Positions 25,702 to 38,800 of a stretch of 43,900 nt of DNA are shown piece after piece. Within the stretch, counting starts at the first letter, position 1, and the number at the start of each line of letters is the position of its first letter. Location of the stretch: assembly GCA_937959275.1 (NCBI GenBank), contig CALGLU010000057.1, positions 1 through 43,900 on the forward strand. Direction: 5' to 3'. The stretch is from an uncultured Saprospiraceae bacterium. GTDB lineage: Bacteria > Bacteroidota > Bacteroidia > Chitinophagales > Saprospiraceae. The notes under the pieces are model-generated. The model saw only the letters and a program-made list of their open reading frames with translations, did no database searches and was not told where the DNA came from. A program made the position numbers and the translations under genes.

Positions 25702-25747
25702 TTTAGAACACTCGTCTATTCCTACTATTTTTTCAGACATTTGCAGC

Positions 25748-26305
25748 ATGCGCTCATTATACGTTATAGCCTGCTTCATTTTTGTTATGTCTTCGTGTGT
25801 GGAAACAGCTCCTCAGCCACACATAGAAAGTCCTCAGCCTAATTCCACAAAAAAGAATATTGATGATCAGCTAGGCGATATCTATCAAAACTATACGACC
25901 GACCCCAAATCGCAATTCCAAAAAGATGAAAATCTAATCATTGATTATATCGCGCTTCATCAACTCGATGCTAAACGGGCCGAAAATGGATTGTACTACA
26001 TTATTCATGAGAAGGGTACAGGTCCTCTGCTCCAAAGAGGCTCTCCTGTCAAGGCAGACTATAAAGGATACTTTTTAGACGGACAAATCTTTGACTCAAG
26101 TTACAAACGAAAAAAGCCAATCCGATTTACTGTCGGTCAAATGGCTCCTGGATGGGATCAAGGTATGAGCTATGTCTCCAGAGGGGCTAAGCTGACTTTA
26201 ATTTTGCCGTCGTTTCTCGGATATGGTGAAGAGGGCTTTCAACAGCATGTCCCACCTAATTCAGTCATCCTCTTTGACATCGACATAAAAAAAGAAGCCT
26301 ATTAG
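25748..26305 (+). CDS. FKBP-type peptidyl-prolyl isomerase lipoprotein
   Basis: This 185-residue protein catalyses cis-trans isomerisation of Xaa-Pro bonds. The start at 25748 gives a lipoprotein signal (MRSLYVIACFIFVMSS then Cys17); the longer frame from 25688 would bury it and overlaps rpsT. The C-terminal half is a complete FKBP domain: GSPVKADYKGYFLDGQIFDS, FTVGQMAPGWDQGMSYVSRG, KLTLILPSFLGYGEEGF, VPPNSVILFDIDI. The substrate-pocket residues (Y, F, D, W, Y, F equivalents) are present. It is membrane-anchored, so probably acts in the periplasm on folding of envelope proteins, such as the large outer-membrane and secreted proteins of this window (inference). Confidence 0.92.
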   Translation: MRSLYVIACFIFVMSSCVETAPQPHIESPQPNSTKKNIDDQLGDIYQNYTTDPKSQFQKDENLIIDYIALHQLDAKRAENGLYYIIHEKGTGPLLQRGSPVKADYKGYFLDGQIFDSSYKRKKPIRFTVGQMAPGWDQGMSYVSRGAKLTLILPSFLGYGEEGFQQHVPPNSVILFDIDIKKEAY

Positions 26306-26541
26306 AAATAGTAACTAGTAAATAGTGTGCTAGTGGATAGTATGCTAAAAGGATAGGTCCTATTAATATCAAATCACTTTTGCTCAAGGAATTGATCGAG
26401 TAAGTCTTTCACTATTACTTTCTTCCCACAAGACGTTCAAAATAAATAAGAAGACAAGTGTATCTAGCAAACTATAGCATCAGAAGTATGTGGTTTGATT
26501 TTACTTTTCCAATATATCTTATATTACTAAGCTTCTGAATT

Positions 26542-26674
26542 GGACAATCAAAAACCTTATAGGTTTATCCAGTTTTTGAATCTGCTTTGCATATGACTCA
26601 CATTGTATATTAAATATCATCAGCGGTTTTGGGCAATCAAAAAAACCTATAAGGTTTATCCAGTGGTCGAATCT
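26542..26674 (+). repeat. Direct repeat pair with internal palindromes
   Basis: Two copies of a roughly 43-base unit, 26542-26583 and 26631-26674. Each reads GG(A/G)CAATCAAAAA..., then AACCTTATAGGTT in copy 1 or AACCTATAAGGTT in copy 2 (each near-palindromic), then TATCCAGT and GAATCT. The unit starts are 89 bp apart. It could be a pair of protein-binding or terminator-like sites. Confidence 0.75.
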
Positions 26675-26780
26675 TTATGCCAAACCTATGGTGTGGTGAG
26701 TATAACTTGAATCCTTGATTGCTGACTTGAATTGCCATTTATCGATTGGCATATTTGAGCAATCCGCCACTCAGTGTTAC

Positions 26781-26812
26781 CACAGGGATCGAAATGGAAA
26801 CCGATCCCTGTG
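26781..26812. terminator. Perfect 11-bp dyad between convergent genes
   Basis: CACAGGGATCG (26781-26791) and CGATCCCTGTG (26802-26812) flank a 10-base loop. It lies 31 bp past the stop of the giant gene on the minus strand. It is a strong stem, but no T-run follows on either side, so an intrinsic terminator is only one possibility. Confidence 0.5.
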
Positions 26813-26842
26813 CTATGATATCACAAAAAAGGAAGCTTGCTT

Positions 26843-29800
26843 TTAATTTTTTATAATCTTTTCCATTGTCAAGTTCTGATTTGTTTTATGTCTTATGGAA
26901 ATAAAATACAAACCACTTGGTACATTATTTAAATCGATCATCCTATAATGGTCTGTAGTATTCATAACTTCATAGGTAGTCCCATCACTATTGAGAATTT
27001 TAATATCGTAGTTTTCTAATAGCCCTTTAATTTGGTACTCATTAACTACAGGGTTTGGATATAATGTTATGGCTTCATCTAAACAAACATCTGCGCTTGA
27101 AGCTAGGCCTTCTTCACAGTTAAAGCTTGTCTCATCTAGATCCTCGACATTGAATGTTTTACATGCAAAACCACAATGAGATGCGTCAGAAATCTCAACT
27201 GTATAAACACCTACTGGTAAATCTGTAAATAAACCACCCCCTTGATTTGTGCCTAAGTCAGGTACCAAAGAAAAGCTGAATGGTTCTTGACCACCTTCTG
27301 CAAACACTTGCACCTGTCCATCTGCAATACCGATGTCAGAGGTAAACGCAGTATATTCTTCACCATCATTTTCTTGACTACATTCTGAAACACTGATGAT
27401 GATTTCAAAATCATCACCACCTGTCCCTTCATAGCCCTTACCAGCTAATTGGAAGACAAGTTGGTTGACAAGGGTCCCTGTGTTGATTCGTATTGAACCT
27501 GCAGCTGTTCCTTGATACGGATCATCTGTGGCTTCCTGATAAGGCTGCACATTTGCATCAAATATCGATCGATAAAACGAATTGCCATTCACAATAAGAT
27601 TGCTGGTTCCTGCTAATTTTTCTAAGTTGCCTGTACTCATCAATGTCCACTCAGACGAATTTGATTTACCAGCCGCATAACCACCCAAACGATCAATGTG
27701 AATCGTAGGATTGATGACTGGCTGATCAAACTGGATCGTTAGAAGAGTCGTATCACTATCATCACCTGCTATGATTGGATCACTCGCATTATGCCCCTGC
27801 CTGTCCCAAATAAAAGAAAATCTTGACGTGATTGCGCCGGCAATATCTTCACTAAACCAAGCGGGGTTGACAGCCGTAACTCTTTGATTAGAGAGCAAAA
27901 AGGAAAACCTGGAATTTTGCTGATTGACGACTTGCATTTCTGCAATGGTTGTTTCTGATAAATTTGATTGGTATCTTCCACTACTAGAATTGAAAATCCA
28001 ATCTTCTGTTGTTTCAAGATTCTCTAAACATTCGATATCTAAAAGACAAGATAATGGCTCACCTGATTCTTCCAATTCCTCTGGTTCGGATATGACAACG
28101 TCTTCACACAGAGCCATTGCCCCACCACTCGAAGAGGCAACAATAGAATATGTTCCAGCCGGCAATTCGGTAAATGTGCCATTCTTGTTATTGATTCCAG
28201 CAACTGGTGTAATCGAGTACGTAAATTTTGCTCCTGGATTGACATCAACCGTAATTGTACCATTTGATGCACCGTAACAACTAACATCAGTGTAGTCGAC
28301 AATGGTACATTCTATTTCTCCTGAGCATTCATCAATACTAAAGATCTCGCTTTCTACCCGATACCCATTCGTCAATGTGTCTTCAATCGCAAGCACAAAG
28401 TCAGAACCACTCAATCCCTCCAAACTGATTTTATAACTCTCCGCAAAGGCATCAATTGCTGTTACGACTGGTATATCAAAACTAGAACCACCATCATCTG
28501 AAAGTATAATATTGACTTTGCAAATATCGCCATATGCTTTCCATAGCAGATCAATGGTGTCAGTCGAACAATACTGCATTGCCAGCGCTTGCACCAAACT
28601 AAGTGAATCTCTTAAGGTAACATTGATACTTACATTATCTGTATGAGTTTTATCTCCATCACTCACTTCGAGTAAGAATGTATAAATTTCGTTGTGATCA
28701 GATTGGTCAATATCAAATACTGGATTTACGCTGAATGAATCACTAAGAGCCACCTGGGCTGGTGGATACCATGTATACGAAATCATATCACCGTCAGGAT
28801 CAAAAGAATCATCTCCCTCTAACATAAAGGTCATTGGCGAAACGACCATCACATCCTCTCCAGCAATTGAAATGGGAGCCTGATTTAGATCAAGGATTTG
28901 CCAGCTCACTTCACTAAAGCCCGCCCCTTCAACACCACTAGAGTATTTAGTAAAATAACTCAGATCAACACTGATTGTGTACGTGCCGGGTAGATTAGCA
29001 GACATGTCTAATCCTGTTAATTGATAAACATCTGAAGACAGTTTTGTTAATACTAAATCACCATTGTCCAACACATTATTATCCTTAGTCAAGGACAAAA
29101 GTCCAGCGGGTACTGATGCTAAATCCACTATCGCTGCAGTAAAGAGTAAGTCAATGGCAGCAGGATGGTCACTCAATGTCTGACTGCTCATAAAATCCCA
29201 ACTGGCTGATAATTGAGATTCATCCAAGTATAATACTTTAGTTGCCATCACTTGATTGCCCTGCAAATCTTCCATCCACACCTCTATGCTCGTTTGACCA
29301 CCCGTAACAAAAGTTACTGGGAAGGTCAGCATGCCTGAAGTCGCAGATGTCTGCGTAGCCAGTAGGCTAAGTATGCCATTATCATTTTGGTAGACAGCTA
29401 TATCTCTTGCCTCATCTGTGATTTCAAAACTGACATCAACAGACAAAACAGAAGTAATGCCATCTGTTGCTGAAAAACCCAAATCAGGGCTAATATTCAA
29501 ATTTGTGATTGTCAACTCCGCAGTTCTGTCTACCGTCCATTGCTGAGATTCTACGCCGGATCCCAGATTGCCAGCAAGATCACGAATGTCTGACACATCG
29601 ATTGCAAATTCGTAGTTGGCTTCTGGATATGTATGGTCATCGTCCCATATAATTTCATACCAGTCATCGTCGACCTTTTGTATGTCAGATGATCGTAACA
29701 ATTGACTCACACCATCACGTAACAATGTCAAGCTGGTTGTATCAAATTCTTCAATGTCTTCACTAAAATTAATTGTCATTTTGGTATAATGCTGATCATC

Positions 29801-32800
29801 GAGACCTCCCACATTACTCCGTACCATATTGGTCACCATTGGAGATGCTGAGTCTAGGATGAGGGGTATTGATTGTACAACCAAACCATTCACTTGATCA
29901 CTAGATAGAATATTGAGAAGATCTATCTCTAACATATAGCTGTCATCTGACGCAAGAAATGAAGCGAGTCCAGATAATTTAAACAACCGATTGTCGTCTC
30001 CAATTTCAGTGAGCGTAAGGCTACCTGATTGGGCAATACCATTTAGAGTAATGGCTATATCATCAACTGTCAATGTAGAGACATCAAGAGGGACATTAAA
30101 TAGTAAGTTTACAGTATCAAACGATGATGCTATATAGTCGGCAGGCAAGCCTATAAATTGCTGAACTACAGGTACTGACAAGAATTGAGTCCATGATACT
30201 TGTTTACCTACATCACCACTTGTCCCTGTTAAATCCTCAACGCCTGCAGCCTGTGCAGTAAAGACATAAAACCCATTACCTGTTGTCAAGCTTGCAATGT
30301 CGACATCATAAGTCACTGAGTCGACTTGCGTAATCACAACACTGGCATCAATTAAGTTTGCACCACCTTGGAAAGACAGCATCAAGTCCTCAATACCAAA
30401 TGATGATTCAATAATCTCCTCGGTAAACTTGACTTGTAGTGTTGTGACTTGGTCAGACGTGAGTTCTGAAGGGTGTCCTGAGATGGATAAAACCTCTGGT
30501 GGAGTAGGGTCTAGAGGACTCCAAATCACAGTATATGTTTCTGGATCAAAACTTGGGAAATCGTCAACAAAATGAAACTTATCTTCATAGAATTGAACGC
30601 CTCCATCTGGAATCGTCACATGTGTCAGCCAGACATTTTTTAAAGGGATAACTTGATTGTCGCTATTGCGCGTGACACTGATGATTTCAAAATTTCCATT
30701 GCCTGGGTCATCAAGTTTGATATAATTCCAGCCGATGCCTAAAGGATCTACCGTTAGGGTAGTCGTATTGCCAGCGGCTAAGATATTACCAGTGTGTTCA
30801 CCCGTGAATGCTGGGAAGACATCGTAGACAAGACTCCCTTGAGATAGAAAGATGGCGTCTGGGTTATCTTCTGTGTCTGCTATATCATTGACTAAAAAAT
30901 CATCAATGCCATCATCTGCATCTCCGTATACAGAAATGGTATGGTGTAATTCGTGGATCTCAGCTCCACTTACCAAACTTAAATCAGGATTCCCACGACT
31001 ATCAAGATGCACAACGTTTGTTTCATAATTAGTAAAATGACCCAATAATGTACTCGTAAAATACCATTGCCCAATTTTGGTTTTAAAGGCTTGTATATCG
31101 CCAAAGTTGATCGTGTTCAAACCTAGTGCAAATGGTTCACCTTGTAAGTTGGAACCAATTAAACTAAAGTTGACAGCTAAGCCTTTATCATTGTCTACGA
31201 TTTCGGGCTGAGCTGATTCAATAACCACTTGCTGTGCTACGCCATAGCCATTGTTTTCGATCATGACGGCAAGGTCTGCAGGTATGATTGGTTCTATTGG
31301 TGCAGTCAATGGATCATCTCCGTAAATATCTCGCTGCATGAAATAATGCAAGAATAAATCAGGACTTGGGTTAACTGTAAGTGTCACGGGTATGAGTGGC
31401 AATGTAACCATGAGATCGCTAAACGGATCGAGGTATGATATGGTGCCACCAAACGAGTAGAATCTTGGATTCTCAGGCGCTGCTCCTGATTCAGGAATAA
31501 AGAGGACTTTTGCAAATCCATCCATTTCTGAACCAAGCATGCCAGTCCCATCTATCTCCGTTAAGGTATTTAGTTCTGTCGTTTCGATTGAGAATAAATC
31601 ATTACTGTAAACACCATTCTCATCAAGGATTTCTAGATTTAAAGATAGATTTTGAAGAGCATCTGTTGGATGGCCATTGAAGACCGACAGTGTTCCTTCA
31701 AAAGCTTCGCGAACCATGGTTAATGTTTGACTGATGTTGATTGTGACCGACGCACAGACAGGATTAAAGGCTGATTCGGTATTGGGGTCAGCATTCGTTT
31801 TAGTTAATCTGACTACATCTGCAATGGCTCGCGTTGTCATATCATTAGCATCCTGATAGCCTCTTGAAGCAATATAATTATCTGCTTCTGTCAATGCCGT
31901 ATCGATTAAATCTAATTCGGCTTTATCAATAATGTCAGGGTAGGTAGCATTGGGAGATAAGACACCAGCATTCCAAGCCGTAAGTGTCGTATTCCATCTG
32001 TCAATAAACATCTCAACACTGTCGGCAGGCATATCGAAATAAGCCATCTCTGCTAATATTGTTTCTCGCTTTTGTACATCAATCATCAGCTCATCTTTTA
32101 GATCACCAGACACGAGGGATAGCAGTTCATTTATATTTTCATTAGCCGTTAAAAATCCAAAATATTGGAAGGCATAATAATCTTGTAAATTGTCGATGTA
32201 CGACGCTACGGCAATGTCATTCATTGGCTGTAATAAAACACTTGGGAATTCTGGCCCTGTCGCCTTTAAGAGTTTGTTATCAATTTGAAAGCCACTTACA
32301 GCAGCGATGATCTTATCAATGATGGCATCAACATCGATTTCAACTTTTTTCTCTTTCAAATCTACATCTGCAATATCTGCAACACAATCACAAACAGTAC
32401 AACCACATAAGCCTGCCGCATTTAGTAATCCATCCACGCAGTTAGGCGGACTAAATGGATTTCCACCTTTTACCAATTGAAGCACAAAACCTCCAACTCT
32501 ACCAATAATGCCCGGTGCACAATTTGATGTGGCCAAAAATAAATTCTTCAAGCAGTCATTACATTTGCAATCAATATTAATGGATGGCACACTTGAATTG
32601 ACACCGCAATCATTGCAATCTCCACCACCAGGTCCGCTTGGACTACCACCTCCTCCAGGTCCTCCAGGCAGCGTTGGGAAATCAAATCCGCCTCCTGATC
32701 CTGGACAGGATCTACCTTCATAAGAAAAGAGTTCTGCGCCGCGCTGATAAATGCCATTCGGTCCACACTCATACCAATAAACAGTCCCAGCATAGTCAGT

Positions 32801-35800
32801 ACAACCATCCCCAGCATTAGCATTATTGATGCGAGGAATACCAATACCCAATAGCTTTGACAGCGAAGCATAGGTGTTTCTTCCGTTTCCTGCAACAAGT
32901 CCCGCTGCATCTCTTCGTTTCATCTCCACGGGCACTTGTATGGCTTGCTGAGCCAATAGATCTTGAGGTTCATAATTCGTGACAAAGACATATTCTGAAT
33001 CTGAGTCAGGTAATTGTAATTCGACTTCATTTGCTGTTATTAAGCCAACATTAGTCAAGGTGATAAAGAAGGGGAATGTCTCATCTCCAAATAGCTGTGG
33101 CATGGTGTCTGGCATCTCCATAAGGACAACTGGAGCTGGTACATTGGTCTCAAATTCTATGATGAGATCTATTTGATATTCATCTTCTATCGTTGTTGGT
33201 ACGACATCCCATGAAAAGGAGATGGTTTGGTATTCAATAAAGACGACCTCATCTCGTGTCAGTCCAGGATTGATCACAACAAGACCATCGTATCCGAAAT
33301 GATCTTGGGCTTGAACGACTAAACGATGTGTGCCTTCGGGAATGTCACTCGCTGAAAAGAGTCCATCGGCATCTGTGACCCCTTCGGCAAATACTTCTCC
33401 AGTGAAATAGTGTGTTATTTTAACTGAAGCACCTTCAACATGTGGAGCCTCATCTGTGAAATAGGTGTATTGATCTATGACATCTACCACGACATCACCC
33501 GTCTCATCAGAGACTTTTTGAATCGTATACGGAATGTTGAGATTGTTACCATTCGAGGCATTAATTACAATGTTACCTGTGCCTGGCGTATTCAGCGGAA
33601 GATCATCTGTTGGTACAAGATTCAGTGAAATCACAGCAGTGTCGCCAGGTGGAATATTTACCATCGGCGTAAGACTAACTAATTTTAGCCAACTCACCTG
33701 TGGTAATAAAACCTCAATGTCTTCAGTCTGACCCATCCCATCATTAAAGATTTTGAATTCTATAATTCGGGAATTGTCCTTATTCATTGTAGTATTGATG
33801 CTACTAATCTCAGAACGCAGGTAGCCTTGCTGTGCTTGACAGAAATAATAACTTGTCTCCTCCTGAATATCAGGCACTTCATCACCCGTTATACTCAATG
33901 GTATTTGTATGTAATCTAATATTTGGGTGACTTCAGATCCATTGATTTGGTAATTGATATCTGCCACACCATTAGCTGGCAAGCTAGAGATCGTATCAAA
34001 GGTCAAGGTGCATCCCGTAGGTAAAAACTCAGTGGATATGGTCACATTCGTTAATGGTGCTTCGCTCAGGTTTTCAATAGCAATGGTACCAGTTTCAGCT
34101 TCATTAAGAAGTAATTCCCAAATTACATATTGGCCGTTGTTGACTTTAAATCCAAGAATGTCAAATTCATCATCAACAGCAGTGGCACCCTGCTCTGGAA
34201 AGCTCGCGCCAATTGAATAATGTCCTGCTTCATAGGGTAACGGTTCAAAGATTGTTGCATAATTACCCATGGAGTCCGTTGTTACGGAAATCTCTCTCCT
34301 CACTTGGCCTACAGTTATATAGATTTCTAAATCTGCATTAGGCACTGGCGTATTATCTGGCTTGAATGATGATCCTGTTATTGGGATCGAGCTACCCTTA
34401 ACATACAAATCTTGATCTGCGAATGCTGAACCCAGATAATCTGGTAGCACTGTCATATTGATTGGTTCAGATCGATTATTTAAATACAAGAGCTCGGTAA
34501 TTGTCTCGTCAGAATTGATTTCAAACAATAGATAGTAGTCTCGGGGCTGGAATGGCGCAAGACCTAAGTCTGGTAATTCTATGGTGTCTCCTACTAATAG
34601 GGATGCATCCAAAATATAGTCGCCTATTAAAAAATCATTGTCATCAATAAATAAATCTTTGGAGAAATAGCCAGTCAATGTAGCACCTGAAGGGGCCGCA
34701 GCTAATCCTTCGTTTGTAATCAAAGCTCTGAATTCGAAAAGACCATTCGAGGGAACATTTGTTTCGGGTACAATGACATCTGCAATCTTGAAATCTGGTT
34801 TATTAATATCGGTTACAATAACCCATATTGTACCAGGTGAGAATCCAGGACTATTAGCTTGAATAGTCACTTCTTGATTACCGTCCGTAATCGGATCATT
34901 TAATGTCGTTATCGGAATTGTAATAGAGGCAGAGCCCTGTGGTATAATCACACTGACAGGGAGACTTAATTCTGTTTCATCGGATACGGATAAAAAGACT
35001 TCAAGATCTTGATCTGTTGCTGTATTCCTAGTGATCGTCAAATCTCCCGCATCGGCCTTACCTTCTTGGAGTGATAGGGGATTGACTTGGAGCATAAGCG
35101 AAGAGCCATCGTCGTCAGAGACCACCAAAGTGGCTACAACAACGCCGTCGCTCGTATCTTCAGCATCACAATTACAGGAAGGAATAAAATATTTAGCAGT
35201 AATATCTACATCCTTAAATCCATCAACTTGGGCATTATCTAGTACACCAATGAAGAATTCTTTTTCTTGTTCGGATGCTGAAAGGTTGACTCCTTCTGGC
35301 AATAATAAAAGATCGTTTTGACTTGCGAACAACCTCACGTTTAATACAGAGCCATCGTCAACAACTCGTCTGATTAAGCCTTGTGTTGCATAAAATCCGC
35401 CAGCTTCAGAGATCGTATCTTGGAGGAGTTCTATTTCAATGGCAGGTATGTCTCCGTCATCTGAAAGTAGTATGGATTCTACAGCAGAGGTTAGAAATTC
35501 AGCACCTGCTGAAATTGTCACTGTTTTATTTTGTTCAGGTATGTTATTGTCGGGCAACAGAACGGAGACAGGAACAAATGTCTGACCTGGAGTTATCGTT
35601 ACTGTTTGGGGTAGGGGTATTTCTAAATCATTAGATGACGAGAGATTGATTTCAAGAAAATCTGATGGTGAAAAATCTACGGCGACTTCAAAATTTAATG
35701 TTGTTCCTTCTTCAATTTCAGTAGGTAAATTATTAATATAAATGGTTGAAATAAGGCTGCCATATTCACAGAGTGACTCGACTTCATTCGCCGTACTGCA

Positions 35801-38800
35801 TTGGGATGGATTGGCTGATATTTGAATGTTGCCCCCGATGGTTCCATTTTGTAAAAGATCACAAACACCTGAGCAATCGCTGAGTGTAGCATTCTGTTGG
35901 ATGCGGAGGTGAGAGCCAATGCTTGTGAGTTGTTCTAGGCCACCTAACATGACTAATAAGTCGTTGTTGTAGATTGACAGCATGCCTCCAACTTCTATTA
36001 AGGATGATAATTGAGAAATGCTAGTTAGATTAATATTATTTTGGATGATGAAGTCGCCATTGACCTTAGCCAAATTTTCAAATCCACCTAAGTCAACAAT
36101 TTGATAATTAGTTTTAATTGAAAGATTCCCTTCTACGTAAGTAATAAAACTTAAGCCTGAAAGATCAGTAATATTATTTCCACCAGATATGATTAGATCA
36201 CCTGGTATGGAATCACAATTGGAAAATATTGACACAAAGGCATCTACCTCCGATTGAGTCTGTAAACTGATATCGCCTTCTGGGCATTCTGAGCTAGTAC
36301 AGAATGTCGTGACTTCTGTCAGCGAACTACAGGCGGAAGGATTAGATGAGATGTTGAGGCTACCTCCAAAACGACTGTCATTAATGATCCCACACAATCC
36401 GTCGCAGTCAGTCAAAGATTGATTAAAGCGCACTGTTATATTTGTGGCTATCATAGCAATATCAATAATCCCATTAAGTTGACTTAGTGAATCATTGTAA
36501 GAAATATTTAATTGTCCAAATACAGTATCGACTAAGCTTAGGGCATCAATATTTTCTAATTTTTGATTATTGTAAATTCTTAAATCACCACCGACACCAG
36601 TAATGTTTTGAAGTCCATCCAGACTTGTGATGCTGTTACTATTTTCGAATTTGAGATCACCTCCAACATAACTAATGAAGCTTAAGTCAGTAATATCAGT
36701 AATGTTGTTGTTACCATTAATGAAGAGATCCCCAGATAGTGAGTCACAAGAAGAAAATGTAGCCACGAATGCGTCCACTTCGCTTTGTGTTGTTAGGATA
36801 ACATCACCAGATGGACAATCAGAAGTGCTACAGAAAGTGCTTACTTCTGTCAAACTACTACATTGAGAAGGATTATTAAAAATGGAAGTAGAACCATTGA
36901 CGCCTGAGTTATTTATCAACATGCAAATGCCTGCACAATCAGCGAGTAAGGGATTGTATGAAATGTTGAGATTTCCATTCACTGATGTCAATTGTTCTAA
37001 ACCATTGATATTTGGGAGGTTTTGGTTGCTTGAAATCCTTAACTCTCCATCAACCGAAATAAGTTGGGCTAACTGAGCTATCGATGTGAGGTTATTATTG
37101 CTAATCAGTCGCAATTGACCAGCTACAGTTTGAAGATTTTGAAAACCACTTAAGTCACTAATGCCTTGCGTATTTTGAATAATCAAGTTGTCACCGATAT
37201 GATTTATAAAACTCAATCCAGATAAGTCTGTTATAGTACTCGCGCCATTAATGGTTAATCCCCCAGGCAAAGAATCACAACCAAAAAACGTATTCACAAA
37301 TGCATCAACTTCAATTTGAGTAGATAGAACCACTGTCCCCTCTGGACAATCTGTATCTGTACACAATGTACTGACTTCAGTTAATGAGCTGCATTCTGAA
37401 GGATTAGCCGCTATAGTAATACTACCACCAACTCCTCCATTATTGATCAAACTACAAATAAGAGAACAGTTTGTCAAGGAGCTATTATTACTAATTCTTA
37501 GATTGACTCCAACAGAGGTAAGGGCTGAAATTCCAGATAGATTTGTCATATTTATGTGATACCAAACTTGCATGGTTCCACCGACTGTTTGTAAAAGGTC
37601 AAGGCCACTGAGATCGACTAAGGATGAGTTGTCTCTAATGTTTAAATTTCCGCCAATGGAAGTTATGAGATTAAGTCCGTCCAAATTAATCAAACTTGCA
37701 TTGTTCCAAATGATAACAGAATTATCAATGCTGGTGAGATTACTCAATGCTGAGATAGTCGTTAAGGCAGCATTTGATCTTATGTCCATACCTCCTATAT
37801 CTATCAATCCATTGAGTCCGGTAAGCTCAGTTAAAGAAGGACAGGATTGGACAAGTAGATTGCCTTGAATGTAACGGAGAAATGATAATTGTGACAAGTC
37901 GTTAATTGTTGAACCTGAAATTGTTAGATTGCCAAATATTGAATCACATGAACTTTGATTGGCAACAAAGGCATCAATTTCATTTTGTGAGTTTAGGACG
38001 ACATTGCCTATTGGGCAGGTATTAGTGCAAATTAATTCAACCTCAGTCAAAGAGCTGCATTCTGAAGGATTACTTATTATAGAAATCGGACCAACAACTC
38101 CATCAGCATTAATGAGCGAACATATGGCACTACAATCTGTAAGTGAACCGTTACTTCCAATGCTTAATTCCGCTACGGAGGTTAAGTTTTCTAGTCCTGA
38201 TAAATTTGGTAGAATGCTATTGCTAAATAGTTGTAAATATCCAGTTGTTGTTAAGTTTGATAATGCACTAAGTGTTGTCAGAGCGGGATTACTGTTAATT
38301 CTTAAACTACCAATTACAGTTGTTAAATTACTTAAGACGCCTACATCAACTAAGAGAGAATTTGAACGAATATAGATATTGCCGCCAACTGATGTCAAGG
38401 CATTAAAATCTGAAAGGCTGGTGAGTACATTTGAATATTCAATTGTAAAATCACCGTCAATTGTGATGATATTATTGAAGGCAGCATAGGTCGATAGTTG
38501 ATCTAAATCTGATAAAATGAAATTGCCTTCAATCGATGTTAAAAATGATAATGCACTGATATCTGTGACACTATTTGATCGAATGGTTAGGTTGCCAGGG
38601 AAATCTGGGCATGCTCCATAAGCAGTGACAAAGGCTTCCAATTCGAGTTGGTTGTTAATGACGATATTAGCAGAAGGACAGTTAACAGGCGTACATAGCA
38701 ATTCAACTTCGGGTACGCTACTGCATTCTGTTGGGTTAGAATAAATACTGGTTGACCCATTGACGCCGTCTGTATTGATCAGGTTGCATATGCTACTACA

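Larger units (their letters stand above)
26306..26842. other. Intergenic region between the convergent FKBP and giant-protein genes
   Basis: This 537-bp AT-rich stretch contains a directly repeated 43-base element (26542-26583 and 26631-26674), a perfect 11-bp dyad (26781-26812) and weak terminator-like sequence next to the giant gene's stop. No gene is supported. Confidence 0.6.

Noticed and set aside
26825-26844. AAAAAAGGAAGCTT words on both sides of the giant gene (26825-26838 and about 42658-42671), possible mobile-element ends
   Set aside because: The word is short and low-complexity; at 42660-42697 it is part of a normal terminator, and there is no second shared feature.
32508-32723. 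Proline-rich plus-strand frame (PPPGPLGLPPPPGPPG)
   Set aside because: It is the complement of the Gly-rich linker in the giant protein and has no supporting context.
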